From assembly GCA_019873735.1 (NCBI GenBank), contig JAIOAQ010000005.1:1-64000 (forward strand): a stretch of DNA of 64,000 nucleotides, read 5' to 3'. This document shows, piece after piece, positions 10,155-18,916 of the stretch; position 1 is the first letter of the stretch, and each line of letters opens with the position of its first letter. Made by a program: the position numbers and the translations under genes. The DNA is from Chloroflexota bacterium. GTDB taxonomy: Bacteria > Chloroflexota > Anaerolineae > Anaerolineales > Villigracilaceae. Under the pieces are notes generated by a model. The model saw nothing but the letters and a program-made list of their open reading frames with translations. It searched no databases and was not told where the DNA came from.

Positions 10155-11540
10155 CTACAACTGCCCAGAAACGGCGCTCCAGTCGGCCAGCAGAGAACGG
10201 TAAACAGGGTCCTCATAACGGCTGAGCAAAAAAGCCGGCGCATAGTCGGGCAGCGAATCGCTGCTCACATGCTGGGCCAGCAATTCACCGCCGGCCATGC
10301 TGCCCATAATGCCAAAACCGGAGACTGCGCCAAAGACAAATGCTCCATCCACCGGCAGAGGGCCAATCAGCGGGCGGTTTTCCTGAGTCTTGCAATAGTA
10401 TCCCCCATCTACAACCGGCGCATATAGCCTGCCAAAATACGCCGAAAGGCCGGGAATCATGTTGGCCAAACCGCGCAAGATCACCTCGCCATGCTCCGGC
10501 TCAAAGCGGGGATTCGGCACCGGCTCTTGCGTGCGGACATCATACGTCCAGATGGCCAAAACAATCGGGCTGTCTTCGCGGCCTTCGGGCCGAAAGTGCA
10601 CACCTGCCGGAAACGGCTCTAAAAGCCAGCGTGTGCTTTCGTCGGCTGCCAGTTCGCGGCGCTCGGCCTCCGTCCATTGCAGATACACTGGGTCATCCCA
10701 AAGCATAAGCGGCACATGCCGCGGGATGATTTTAAGAGGATCACTAAACGACAATTTGGCATGTAGTTCGTTATAGACCGGCAAATCCAGGTCGAGCATC
10801 CTGCCGGCCTGCTTCAGGAATGGCCCGGCAGCAATGACGTAGGCCCCGGTATGAACTTCGACGTTTCCCTGCGCCGTCTCAACCTGCACAGAACGGACAC
10901 GGTTCTTCTCCACGCTGACGCCGGCTACCCGGCCCCGAAGCAATTGCACGCCGCGGCGTTTGCCCTGCTCAAGCAGGTAAGACGCCAGTTGCTGGGCGCT
11001 CAACCACCCGCAGCGACGCGGGTGTAGCATGGCGACAACATTTTGGTTGATAAACGGGAATGTCTGCCGGATGATTTCAGGGTTAAGCACCAGATCCGCG
11101 CCGGTGGGCTGATCGCGGTACCCTTCGGGTGGAGAAAGCCGGTAAACGGAATCGGCTGCCGTCCCCGCGTGGACCCGCAGCGGTCCAGCGCCGAGGTCGC
11201 AAATCTGCCGCGCGGTTTGTTCGAATTCTCTGGCCCGTTCAGGACGGGAAGTCAAAAAGACATAGCCCCGCCGCTGAAGACCGAAGTAATTGTTGCTCTC
11301 TTCGGCCAATTCTTCCAGCAAGTCAATGCTGTGATTCATGAAGCGCAGCATGGAATCGCCCGGGCCAGGCCACCAGTTGCGATAACACTCGGTGGACTTG
11401 TCACTGGTAAACGACATCGGTTCGCGTTCATCTATCAGCAGGACTCGGCGAATCCCCTGTCTGACGGCCAGGTGATAAGCAGCCGAAATGCCGCAAATCC
11501 CCGCGCCGCAGATGACGACGTCGGCAGTAAGACGACTCAC
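10155..11540 (-). CDS. FAD-dependent oxidoreductase, DAO/sarcosine oxidase-like
   Basis: The 461 residues start with an ADP-binding motif (DVVICGAGICGISAAYHLA) and have the DAO-family layout. This includes a C-terminal FAD-contact segment (VDGGYYCKTQENRPLIGPLP, then FGAVSGFGIMGSMAGGELL). Members oxidise amines or amino/hydroxy acids. The GTG start at 11540 has AGGAG 7 nt upstream. It lies 11 nt downstream of the glycyl radical enzyme gene on the same strand, so the two are likely one operon and may act on the same compound. The substrate is not deducible. Confidence 0.85.
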   Translation of the reverse strand: MSRLTADVVICGAGICGISAAYHLAVRQGIRRVLLIDEREPMSFTSDKSTECYRNWWPGPGDSMLRFMNHSIDLLEELAEESNNYFGLQRRGYVFLTSRPERAREFEQTARQICDLGAGPLRVHAGTAADSVYRLSPPEGYRDQPTGADLVLNPEIIRQTFPFINQNVVAMLHPRRCGWLSAQQLASYLLEQGKRRGVQLLRGRVAGVSVEKNRVRSVQVETAQGNVEVHTGAYVIAAGPFLKQAGRMLDLDLPVYNELHAKLSFSDPLKIIPRHVPLMLWDDPVYLQWTEAERRELAADESTRWLLEPFPAGVHFRPEGREDSPIVLAIWTYDVRTQEPVPNPRFEPEHGEVILRGLANMIPGLSAYFGRLYAPVVDGGYYCKTQENRPLIGPLPVDGAFVFGAVSGFGIMGSMAGGELLAQHVSSDSLPDYAPAFLLSRYEDPVYRSLLADWSAVSGQL

Positions 11541-11551
11541 GTTATCTCCTG

Positions 11552-13918
11552 TCAGAAACCCTGATGCTCGGTGCGGGCAATGATTTCTTCCTGCAAGGCT
11601 TCACTCAGGTCGCAGAAATAATCGCTGTAACCGGCAACGCGCACAATCAGGTCGCGATACTGCTCGGGGTTCTTCTGGGCTTTGCGCAGCGTGGCAGCAT
11701 CAACCACATTGAACTGAATGTGGTGCCCGCCCAAACGGAAGTAAGAACGCACCAATTGTACCAGGGCATCCAGGCCGGCGTCATCTGCCAGCAGCGAGGG
11801 GGTGAATTTCTGGTTGAGCAGGGTGCCGCCGGTGCGGGTGTGATCCATCTTGGCAGCCGATTTGAGCACTGCGGTTGGGCCACGCCGGTCTGCTCCCTGC
11901 ACGGGCGAAATGCCCTCTGATAAAGGCGACCAGGCGCGGCGTCCGTCGGGCGTGGCCGCGGTGACCGAACCAAAATAGATGTGGCACGTGGTCGGCAGCA
12001 TGTCAATGTGGTACTCGCCGCCCTTGGTCGTCTTGCGTCCATCCACGGCGTTGAAATACGCGTTGAAGATGCGTAGCATGACCTCATCGGCGTAGTCATC
12101 ATCGTTACCGTATTTGGGAGTCTTGTTGAGCAGCAACTGACGCAAACGTTCATTCCCCTGAAAGTCGGCTTCGAGGGCAGCGAGCAACTCGTCCATGGAA
12201 AGCGTTTTGCGGTCGAAAACGTGATATTTGAGCGCCGTCAGCGCGTCTGTAACCGTGCCGATCCCCACCCCCTGGATATAGGTGGTGTTGTAACGGGCGC
12301 CGCCATCGTGATAATCTTTGCCTTTTCGAATGCAATCGTCAATCAGGATGGAAAGGAAAGGCGCCGGCATGTGGGTGGCATACAAACGCTCGATCACCTG
12401 ATTGCCGCGCACTTTGATATCTATAAAATGCAGCATTTGCTTCTCAAAAGCATCGAAGAGGGCATCAAAATCTGCAAACGCTTTGGGGTCGCCGGTTTCG
12501 GGTCCCAAGCGCTTGCCGGTGCGCGGGTCAATGCCGTTATGCAGGGTGATTTCAAGGACTTTCGGGAGGTTGAAGTAGCCGGTCAGGTTGTAATTTTCCT
12601 TGCCGAATGCGCCGGTCTCAACACAGCCGCTGGTACCGCCGCAGCGAGCATCTTCGAGCGACTTACCCACCCGCAGCATCTCCTGGATGACGGTCTCGAC
12701 GTTAAAAACTGAAGGTTGCCCAAAACCGGTGCGGATGATTCTGGCGGCACGCTTGATAAAATCATCCGGGTTCTTCTCACTAACCTGTATTGAAGAGGAT
12801 GGCTGTAACAGGCGCATCTCTTCAATCACATCCAGTAACAGGTAAGAAACCTCGCTGACGCCATCTGAGCCGTCCGGCAGAACGCCGCCAACGTTAATTT
12901 GGGCAAAATCGGTGTAGGTGCCGCTTTCGGCGGCAGTCACGCCCACTTTGGGCGGGGCAGGTTGATTGTTGAACTTGATCCAAAAGCATTGCAAAAGTTC
13001 TTCGGCCGCCGCGCGGGTCAGGCTCCCATCTTTCAGCCCTTTTTCGTAGAAGGGCGCCAGGTGATGGTCGAGATGTCCGGGGCAAAATGCATCCCAGGTA
13101 TTCAATTCGGTGGTCACTCCGAGATGGACAAACCAGTAATACTGAAGCGCCTCCCAGAAATCACGCGGGGCATGGGCCGGGACATGACTGCACACATCGG
13201 CAATCCGTTCTAACTCCAGGCGCCGCTGCGGGTCAGACTCAGCCTGGGCTTGTTTGCGCGCTTCTTCAGCGTGACGTTCCCCAAAGCGGATGAGCGCCTG
13301 GGCCGCGATCCGCATGGCCTTCAATTCCTCCTGCTTGGCATAGGCCTCCATGTCATGCAAGTAATCCAGCCGGGCGAGGTGGGCGTCAATATCGGCAATG
13401 AAGTCAAGCATGCCCTTTTGGTAGATTTTTCCATCCAGCACAGTGTGGCCTGGCGCGCGCTGTTCCATAAATTCGGTGAAAATGCCGGCTTCGTAGCAGG
13501 CCTTCCATTCATCTGTCATCTCGGCAAAGAGCGCATCGCGCATGGACTTGCCGCGCCAGAACGGGATGATTCTCTCGGCGTAGATTTGGCGAGTCTCCGG
13601 GCTGACGCTGAAGGGAATCTTCGGGCGCGAGTTGAGCAAGTCCAGGTCTTCCAGCGAGTGACAGCACAACTCAGGATAAGTGGGTGTGGCCTTTGGCGCC
13701 GGTCCCTTTTCGCCAACAATCAGTTCCCCCTCGCCAATGTAGATGGCCTTATGTTCCATTAAGTACTTAAAGGCCAATGCGCGCCGGACGGGCGCGGAAA
13801 TCAAACCATGATGCCGGGCATAAAACTCGGTCATCAATAGAGCGCGCTCGGCAGAAATATAGGGTTTTGCCTCCAGGCTTTGCTGGCGCAGACGGGCAAC
13901 ACGGGAAGTCATGGACAT
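11552..13918 (-). CDS. Glycyl radical enzyme (dehydratase/lyase class)
   Basis: The 788-residue enzyme has the two hallmarks of the family: an active-site Cys432 in GGTSGCVETGAFG and a glycine-radical loop RVAGYSDYF with Gly763 near the C terminus. The GCVE form rather than CC excludes pyruvate formate-lyase proper and points to the dehydratase/C-N lyase branch (glycerol dehydratase, choline lyase CutC, 4-hydroxyproline dehydratase HypD and relatives). The segment MLPTTCHIYFGSVTAATPDG resembles HypD-like members most closely by memory, but the substrate is not proven. The start at 13918 was chosen for GGAGG 8 nt upstream. The enzyme is strictly anaerobic and needs the activase encoded at 14308-15270. 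Confidence 0.93.
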   Translation of the reverse strand: MSMTSRVARLRQQSLEAKPYISAERALLMTEFYARHHGLISAPVRRALAFKYLMEHKAIYIGEGELIVGEKGPAPKATPTYPELCCHSLEDLDLLNSRPKIPFSVSPETRQIYAERIIPFWRGKSMRDALFAEMTDEWKACYEAGIFTEFMEQRAPGHTVLDGKIYQKGMLDFIADIDAHLARLDYLHDMEAYAKQEELKAMRIAAQALIRFGERHAEEARKQAQAESDPQRRLELERIADVCSHVPAHAPRDFWEALQYYWFVHLGVTTELNTWDAFCPGHLDHHLAPFYEKGLKDGSLTRAAAEELLQCFWIKFNNQPAPPKVGVTAAESGTYTDFAQINVGGVLPDGSDGVSEVSYLLLDVIEEMRLLQPSSSIQVSEKNPDDFIKRAARIIRTGFGQPSVFNVETVIQEMLRVGKSLEDARCGGTSGCVETGAFGKENYNLTGYFNLPKVLEITLHNGIDPRTGKRLGPETGDPKAFADFDALFDAFEKQMLHFIDIKVRGNQVIERLYATHMPAPFLSILIDDCIRKGKDYHDGGARYNTTYIQGVGIGTVTDALTALKYHVFDRKTLSMDELLAALEADFQGNERLRQLLLNKTPKYGNDDDYADEVMLRIFNAYFNAVDGRKTTKGGEYHIDMLPTTCHIYFGSVTAATPDGRRAWSPLSEGISPVQGADRRGPTAVLKSAAKMDHTRTGGTLLNQKFTPSLLADDAGLDALVQLVRSYFRLGGHHIQFNVVDAATLRKAQKNPEQYRDLIVRVAGYSDYFCDLSEALQEEIIARTEHQGF

Positions 13919-14307
13919 AAGGGCAGCCTCCAAAAGGATTTTCTTGCTTTTTCGTGAAAGCACAAAGAAAACGTAACTCAACCGCAAACTTTAACGCGAA
14001 GGCGCAGAGCCGCAAAGTTTTATACATCAACTTAAGCAAAGCGCCGTTTTTAAGCGTAAAAGGTAATTGCCTGCTCTTAACCCTCCCGCAGGTTAGGATG
14101 AGGCTGTCAACCGGTGCCGGCAATCAAGGAAACGATTTCCGCTTTGGAAATTGCGCCAAAACCTGCGGGAGGGTAGGCAGTTACCGTAAAAGCGGGTTCT
14201 CAAAAACAGATCTCATCCTTCTTTGCACCTTGGCGACTTCGCGTTGAGATTTTCTGTTTTTGCAGTGAAGTCAAACGTAAAAACGCGGCAATTTACAGGC
14301 AGCACAT
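13919..14307. other. Intergenic region with repeat copy 3
   Basis: No gene is seen. The stretch holds an AACGCGAAGGCGCAGAGCC motif (13990-14015) of the type also found at 10031-10065, then the dispersed repeat copy 3, then unremarkable A/T-rich sequence. The GRE gene probably has its own promoter here, but no clear hexamers were found. Confidence 0.5.
14063..14184 (-). repeat. Dispersed inverted-end repeat, copy 3
   Basis: It lies in the opposite orientation to copy 1: the left end is TTAACCCTCCCGCAGGTTAGG and the right end AAACCTGCGGGAGGGTAGGC. The inner block reads as the complement of the GCGCAATGTCC block. It lies 144 nt upstream of the GRE start codon. Confidence 0.9.
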
Positions 14308-15270
14308 CTAACCGCCGATACCGACCGTCAACCCAAAGGCGCGCAGGGTGGCAGCGATTTCTTCCATGCGTTCAGCAGAGGGCGACTTCAACCCCGCCAA
14401 AGAGTATTCTCGGCCCAAATTCTGGTACTTGGCCTCGGCAGAAGCATGATAGGCCAGGATGTCAACCCGCTCCAAAGCGGGCAATTGAGAGAGAAACTCG
14501 CCGCTCAAGCGCAGGTTTTCGGCATCATCGTTAAGGCCGGGGATAATGGGAATCCGCACGCGAATAGCGTGTCTCTCACGGCTCAAGGCCTGTAAATTGG
14601 AAAGAATGAGGGCGTTCGAAACGCCCGTGTAGCGGCGATGCCGGGCGTCGTCCATCAGTTTCAGGTCATACAGGAACAAATCCACCAGCGGGCGCACTTC
14701 GTCCAGCGCGCTCCAGGAACAGTAACCGCTGGTATCCAGGGCAGTATGCAAACCGCGAGCCTTGCACAGACGGAGCAAAGCCAGCAGGAACGGCCGCTGA
14801 CTCATCGGCTCGCCGCCGGTAAAAGTCACACCGCCGCCAGATTGCCGGTAAAAAACAAGGTCGCTTTCGATTTCAAGCCAGACCTGTTCCAGGCTGTATT
14901 CCTGACCAATCAATTGCCGCCCTTCTGCATAACACACGCGGGTGCATTCGCCGCAGGCCTGACACCTGGCACGGTCGGTGAAAATCGTCTTCGACTGAGG
15001 GTGGACTTCAATGGCCCCGTGCGGACACGCCTGCTCACACGCGCCACAGCCAATGCAACGGCCGGGCCGCAAAATGAGTTCGGGTTCAAAGGACTGACTC
15101 TCCGGGTTGTGACACCAGAGGCAGCGCAGCGGGCAGCCCTTGAAGAAAACCGCCGTACGAATGCCAGGGCCATCATGGATGGAGTATTTGCGAATGTCAA
15201 ACAATACACCCGTTGGCTGAGGCTTCTCAGCCGCGCCGATCGCAACCGCGGAGGGGGAATACAGGGTCAT
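14308..15270 (-). CDS. Glycyl radical enzyme activating enzyme (radical SAM)
   Basis: This 320-residue radical SAM protein has the CxxxCxxC cluster motif at Cys46, Cys50 and Cys53 (FFKGCPLRCLWCHNPES). An inserted ferredoxin-like domain with two further 4Fe-4S motifs follows (CIGCGACEQACPHGA and CQACGECTRVCYAEG). This insert is typical of activases for non-PFL glycyl radical enzymes. It abstracts the hydrogen that creates the glycyl radical on the partner enzyme. A sigma70-like promoter (TTGACA-N17-TATATT) lies just upstream, with a short leader containing AGGAA. Confidence 0.95.
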   Translation of the reverse strand: MTLYSPSAVAIGAAEKPQPTGVLFDIRKYSIHDGPGIRTAVFFKGCPLRCLWCHNPESQSFEPELILRPGRCIGCGACEQACPHGAIEVHPQSKTIFTDRARCQACGECTRVCYAEGRQLIGQEYSLEQVWLEIESDLVFYRQSGGGVTFTGGEPMSQRPFLLALLRLCKARGLHTALDTSGYCSWSALDEVRPLVDLFLYDLKLMDDARHRRYTGVSNALILSNLQALSRERHAIRVRIPIIPGLNDDAENLRLSGEFLSQLPALERVDILAYHASAEAKYQNLGREYSLAGLKSPSAERMEEIAATLRAFGLTVGIGG

Positions 15271-15290
15271 CGTCAGAAATTCCTGTTAAA

Positions 15291-15319
15291 AATATACACC
15301 GTAGAAGCGTCTTTGTCAA
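15291..15319 (-). promoter_or_regulatory. Sigma70-type promoter of the GRE activase gene
   Basis: On the minus strand TTGACA (15319-15314) and TATATT (15296-15291) are separated by 17 nt, near-consensus. The start codon is 20 nt downstream of the -10 box. Confidence 0.8.
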
Positions 15320-15337
15320 CATAAAATATGTCAGTTG

Positions 15338-15352
15338 TATATCAATCATATA
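15338..15352. promoter_or_regulatory. Candidate operator in the divergent GRE/GntR region
   Basis: The palindrome TATAT-CAATC-ATATA lies between the activase promoter and the regulator gene, flanked by further ATATG/CATAT-like half-sites. It is a reasonable site for the FCD-type regulator encoded next door, but the match to any known consensus is weak. Confidence 0.3.
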
Positions 15353-15419
15353 TCATTTGATTTGTATTTCAAGTCAATTCGTGGTTTAATTGCAGTAGAA
15401 CTGCCCCAAGGATCAAGCC

Positions 15420-16076
15420 ATGCCCACATCTTCTATCTCCACCCGTGAAAGCGATCGCGTCGAAAACGAACTTCGGCGTCTGATTCTGACCCTGGAACTG
15501 GAACCCGGCTCGGCTGTGAGCGAATCGGCGCTGATGAAACGCTACGGTTGGGGGCGCACTCCCCTGCGGGAAGCCTTTCAACGCCTGGCAGAACAGTCGC
15601 TGGTGCAAATCTTGCCCAGGCAAGGGGTGATCATTACCCCCTTGAGCGTCTTTGATTTTGTGGAAATGATGGATGCCATGGCCATGGTGATCGGTATAGC
15701 CGCATCTCTGGCCTGCAAACGCTTAACCGAGGACGAATTTGCCCACCTGGAAAAGATCGTCTCTCAGGGGGAGGCGGCTGAGGCCAGGCGCGATTTTGTC
15801 AAAGTTGCCGACCTGGACTACGAATTCCACCGCGCTCTGGCGCAGGCGACAGGCAATCGCTATCTGAGCCGCTATCTGTTGCATCTGCATCAAGTGGCTA
15901 CCCGCTTTAATTTTGCCGCCTGGAAGCGAGATGGCTCGGCCAGTCAGTCGGTGGGCGAACATCGTCAGATTTTGGAAACATTGCGCCAGCGCGACCCGAT
16001 GGCCGCCAGGGCAGTGATGCTGGCCCATATTGAACAGGCGCGTCAGCGTGTGCTGGGGGCAATGAAGGTGGAATAA
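15420..16076 (+). CDS. GntR-family regulator with FCD domain
   Basis: The 218 residues split into an N-terminal winged helix (ENELRRLILTLELEPGSAVSE, then RYGWGRTPLREAFQRLAEQ) and a C-terminal all-helical FCD ligand domain with metal-binding Asp/His residues (DLDYEFHRAL, EHRQILETL). FadR/FCD regulators usually bind a carboxylate-type metabolite. It is divergent from the GRE activase gene with 149 nt between, so it most likely controls the GRE module and itself. Confidence 0.92.
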   Translation: MPTSSISTRESDRVENELRRLILTLELEPGSAVSESALMKRYGWGRTPLREAFQRLAEQSLVQILPRQGVIITPLSVFDFVEMMDAMAMVIGIAASLACKRLTEDEFAHLEKIVSQGEAAEARRDFVKVADLDYEFHRALAQATGNRYLSRYLLHLHQVATRFNFAAWKRDGSASQSVGEHRQILETLRQRDPMAARAVMLAHIEQARQRVLGAMKVE

Positions 16077-16089
16077 ATCCGCCCAAATG

Positions 16090-16728
16090 TCACAGGCAAT
16101 GGCCTGAGGGGGAATCGGAGTGAACGAAACTTCGGCGGTGAATGTCGGTCAACCCCAGGCGAGAGATGGCCAGACGGTGAGCGGCTGTGCCATAGCCTTT
16201 GTGACGCGCCAAGGCATAACCGGGGTAGTCGGCATCCAATGCACACATGAGCGCGTCGCGGCTGGTCTTGGCCAGTACCGAGGCGGCGGCAATGCTGAGA
16301 GACCTTTGATCGCCTTTGACCAGCGCCATCTGCGAAATTTCGATCTCAGGTACACTCAAACGAAAATCACACAGTAAAAAGTTGGGGGTCAGAGTCAGCG
16401 AGGCAAGGGCGCGCATGGCCGCCAGTTGCACAGCGCGGACAATGCCCAGGGCATCGATCTCCCCTGCTGAGGCCAGGCCCACTGCCCAGGTTAGGGCAAG
16501 CGCCTGAATACGCGGCGCAAGGCGCGCCCGCTCAAGGGGAGTCATTTGCTTGGAATCGCGCACCCCTTCCAGAGTCCGCAAAAGAGCCATATCTGCCGGC
16601 AGGATCACCGCGCCAACGGCTACCGGTCCGGCCAAAGCGCCACGTCCGGCCTCATCCATGCCAGCGATATATGGCAGTCCTGCTTCCCAGAAAAAGGATT
16701 CAAGTGATAAATCAGGGGCGTTTTTCAT
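16090..16728 (-). CDS. rnhB: Ribonuclease HII
   Basis: RNase HII cleaves RNA in RNA-DNA hybrids and at single ribonucleotides in DNA. The 212-residue protein has the catalytic motif GMDEAGRGALAGPV (Asp25, Glu26) and the conserved KGDQRSLSIAAASVLAK and HKGYGTAAH segments. The ATG at 16728 is chosen over 16746 because it gives the usual N-terminal length. Both starts lack a strong ribosome binding site. It overlaps the end of the upstream glycosyltransferase gene by 17 nt, which implies coupling. Confidence 0.95.
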   Translation of the reverse strand: MKNAPDLSLESFFWEAGLPYIAGMDEAGRGALAGPVAVGAVILPADMALLRTLEGVRDSKQMTPLERARLAPRIQALALTWAVGLASAGEIDALGIVRAVQLAAMRALASLTLTPNFLLCDFRLSVPEIEISQMALVKGDQRSLSIAAASVLAKTSRDALMCALDADYPGYALARHKGYGTAAHRLAISRLGLTDIHRRSFVHSDSPSGHCL

Positions 16729-17452
16729 ACAGGCCGCGCCGGGCATTGCGGCGGATGGTGAAAATGTCCAGCATCATCTGAAGCGCATCGCGCCAGACAC
16801 TGAGTTTGCTTTCCGGGCTGTGATACCAGTCAATCGGCACTTCGACGATGCGGTAACCGCGCCGCCGGGCGATGTAGAGAATCTCAATATCAAATGACCA
16901 GCCGGGCAGGGTTTGCAGGCCAAACAGGTCTTGGGCGACTTCAGCCCGAAAGCACTTGAACCCGCACTGAGTATCGTGCAAACCGGGCAGGATGAGCAAG
17001 CGGATCATGAGATTGATGGCGCGTCCGCCCCAGTGCCGGTAAGAAGGTTCGTTATAACGCACTGCGCCGGGGGCCTCACGCGAGGCAATGGCAAGGTCAA
17101 AATCCATTTGGACCGGGGGCAGAAAGCGAACGAGTTGTTCCACCGGCATGGAGAGATCGGCATCGCACATGAAGCGATATTCGCCGCGGGCGGCCAGCAT
17201 TCCCTGGCGAATGGCCACTCCCTTGCCGCGCTGGCTACTCTGCAACACTTTCAATTGTGGAAAACGGCGGCTGTAGGATTGTGCAACCTCTAGGGTGCGG
17301 TCTGAACTGCCGTTCTCAACAACCAGCACTTCGCTGGCATACGACTGGGCCTGCAAAAAAGCAAAAATTTGCTCCAGAGAAACAGGCAATCGCTGTTCTT
17401 CATTGTGAGCAGGAATAACAACCGAGAGAAAAGGCGGCAAAGAATCAACCAC
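16712..17452 (-). CDS. Family 2 glycosyltransferase, dolichyl-phosphate glucosyltransferase-like
   Basis: The protein has the GT2 start FLSVVIPAHNEEQRLPVSLE, the nucleotide-binding DADLSMP (DxD) motif, and the segment YRHWGGRAINLMIRL. These match the polyprenyl-/dolichyl-phosphate beta-glucosyltransferase group, which loads sugar onto a lipid carrier. The GTG at 17452 was chosen because it overlaps the TGA of the upstream gene (GTGGTTGA). The longer frame to 17500 would overlap that gene by 56 nt. It overlaps rnhB at its 3' end. Confidence 0.85.
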   Translation of the reverse strand: MVDSLPPFLSVVIPAHNEEQRLPVSLEQIFAFLQAQSYASEVLVVENGSSDRTLEVAQSYSRRFPQLKVLQSSQRGKGVAIRQGMLAARGEYRFMCDADLSMPVEQLVRFLPPVQMDFDLAIASREAPGAVRYNEPSYRHWGGRAINLMIRLLILPGLHDTQCGFKCFRAEVAQDLFGLQTLPGWSFDIEILYIARRRGYRIVEVPIDWYHSPESKLSVWRDALQMMLDIFTIRRNARRGLYEKRP

Positions 17453-18389
17453 TGAAAAACACGAGATAGGCCAGCAGACCAAAGACGCACAAGGTGGCAA
17501 GGAACATCCCGCCCAGGATGACCAGTTGCAGCGGCGTGAAGAGACTGCGCCGCCTGCCAGAAGGCGTCACCTTCGCAACCGGCGGCGGTGGAGGCATAGG
17601 GCGCGAGGCCGCCGGTTCCTCAGCAAAAGCAAAGCCGAGTTCCGATGTATCAAAGGCGGCACTTGAGGCAGCATCAGAAGGGGGCGGCTCTACGCCCATC
17701 GGCTGGTAAGCAGGCACTTCCGGTTCTTCAGGCAAAAGAGCGGAAGGGAGCGAGGGCTCAGGCGCAGCAACAGGCGGAGGTGTTTTTGGTTTTGGCGGCA
17801 AGGGGTGTTGGATGCGTTCCACGATTTCATGTGCCGTTTCGAGAGTCATGACCGGACGCGCCTGCATCAGAGAAGCCGCAAAACGCTCAATGGCATCATT
17901 CAGCACCACCCGCACCAGCGGCCGGACCGACTCCACATGCAGGCCAGGATCGGCAGCCATAATCACAGGTTCCACCGTCCCAAAGCCGGAAAGGCCCTGA
18001 CGTTCAAGATGAACCTGCAGGGCACGCGCCAGCCCTGCGGTGCGTTTGAGCAAATTGACGCGCGCCGGCGTGAAACGCGTCCCGTCCACACTGCCCCAGG
18101 TATCTCCTTTGGCGCGGTAGACGCCGCGCAACTCGGTAGCATGGATCACAAAAATGCCCGGCGGCCCCACCAGCACAAGCGGCAGCGTCACCCCGGCTTG
18201 TTCCAGCGGCTGATTACGAATCAGGGTAAAGCCCCTTTCAAGGGCCTTACCTAGCCGCTCAATCACAGCCTGCTGGGCCTTGATTTCAACCGTCCAGGTG
18301 AGACCATACTTCATCGTTGCCTTTAATTGATCCAGGGGGCTAATCTCACCTTTTTCGGAAACAAAAGGGGTATGGTCAATAATATTCAT
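17445..18389 (-). CDS. NERD-like domain protein with C-terminal membrane anchor
   Basis: The N-terminal ~200 residues contain GPPGIFVIHATELRGVYR, which resembles the core of nuclease-related (NERD) domains; classical catalytic residues could not be confirmed. A Pro-rich, acidic linker (residues ~195-275) follows, then a basic patch (GRRRSLFTP) and one C-terminal transmembrane helix. The layout places the domain in the cytoplasm, tethered to the membrane. It is the first gene of a three-gene overlapping run with the GT2 and rnhB genes. Confidence 0.55.
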   Translation of the reverse strand: MNIIDHTPFVSEKGEISPLDQLKATMKYGLTWTVEIKAQQAVIERLGKALERGFTLIRNQPLEQAGVTLPLVLVGPPGIFVIHATELRGVYRAKGDTWGSVDGTRFTPARVNLLKRTAGLARALQVHLERQGLSGFGTVEPVIMAADPGLHVESVRPLVRVVLNDAIERFAASLMQARPVMTLETAHEIVERIQHPLPPKPKTPPPVAAPEPSLPSALLPEEPEVPAYQPMGVEPPPSDAASSAAFDTSELGFAFAEEPAASRPMPPPPPVAKVTPSGRRRSLFTPLQLVILGGMFLATLCVFGLLAYLVFFSG

Positions 18390-18434
18390 CTGGACGCTCC
18401 TCCTGACCGGGCGGCAGCCAAAAAGTGACCCGGT

Positions 18435-18743
18435 CTATAAAATCGGCACGTCTTCGAGCAAGTCGCGTTCGGCTTGATCGGTGGTAGTCACCACTTGCGA
18501 GCCATTTTTGCCCATGAGTTTGACCGGCTTGCCGACCTCAAAAGAGCCGGCCCATAAGACCCTGCGCTCGCCGGTCACAAAGCGTTTACCGCTTTGCAAC
18601 TTCTCTATCAGCCGCTGGCGGTCTATCAACACCCGATCTGAAAAGGCGCCGCCGCGCCGTTCATAGGCGCGCACAAATTCAATTTTGCCATCTGGCGTGT
18701 ACCGTACCGCTTCAATAACGCCGTCAAATTTCTGGCGTGCCAT
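18435..18743 (-). CDS. Conserved hypothetical protein, 102 aa
   Basis: The ATG at 18743 has a strong GGAGGG site and gives MARQKFDGVIEAVRY. The small, mixed-charge protein has no signal peptide or membrane segment. The DGVIEAVRYTPDGKIEFVRA segment looks like a small beta-barrel fold. I do not recognise a named family. Its gene lies between tRNA-Pro and the NERD-like gene, all on the minus strand; the tRNA would be upstream of it in the same direction. Confidence 0.65.
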   Translation of the reverse strand: MARQKFDGVIEAVRYTPDGKIEFVRAYERRGGAFSDRVLIDRQRLIEKLQSGKRFVTGERRVLWAGSFEVGKPVKLMGKNGSQVVTTTDQAERDLLEDVPIL

Positions 18744-18800
18744 AGGAATACCCTCCAGAATGAGATACCGCCGAGCACGGAAGTAGGCTCGGCGGGCAGG

Positions 18801-18874
18801 TCGGGGTGGGCGGACTTGAACCGCCGACCCCCGCGTCCCAAACGCGGTGCGCTGGCCCACTGCGCTACACCCCG
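18801..18874 (-). tRNA. tRNA-Pro (anticodon TGG)
   Basis: The 74-nt cloverleaf has acceptor arms CGGGGTG and CACCCCG, an A discriminator, an anticodon stem CCGCG/CGCGG with loop TTTGGGA (anticodon TGG), and a T loop TTCAAGT. The CCA end is not encoded. Its promoter overlaps the promoter of the divergent esterase gene. Confidence 0.95.
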
Positions 18875-18886
18875 GCGACAGTAGTG

Positions 18887-18916
18887 AGTATAATCCGAAG
18901 AATGTGTAACCGTCAA
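18887..18916. promoter_or_regulatory. Bidirectional promoter with overlapping -10 boxes
   Basis: On the plus strand TATAAT (18889-18894) is 7 nt before the esterase ATG. On the minus strand TTGACG (18916-18911) and TATACT (18892-18887), 18 nt apart, point at tRNA-Pro. The two -10 boxes share four base pairs, and the tRNA -35 box lies inside the esterase coding sequence. Confidence 0.6.
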
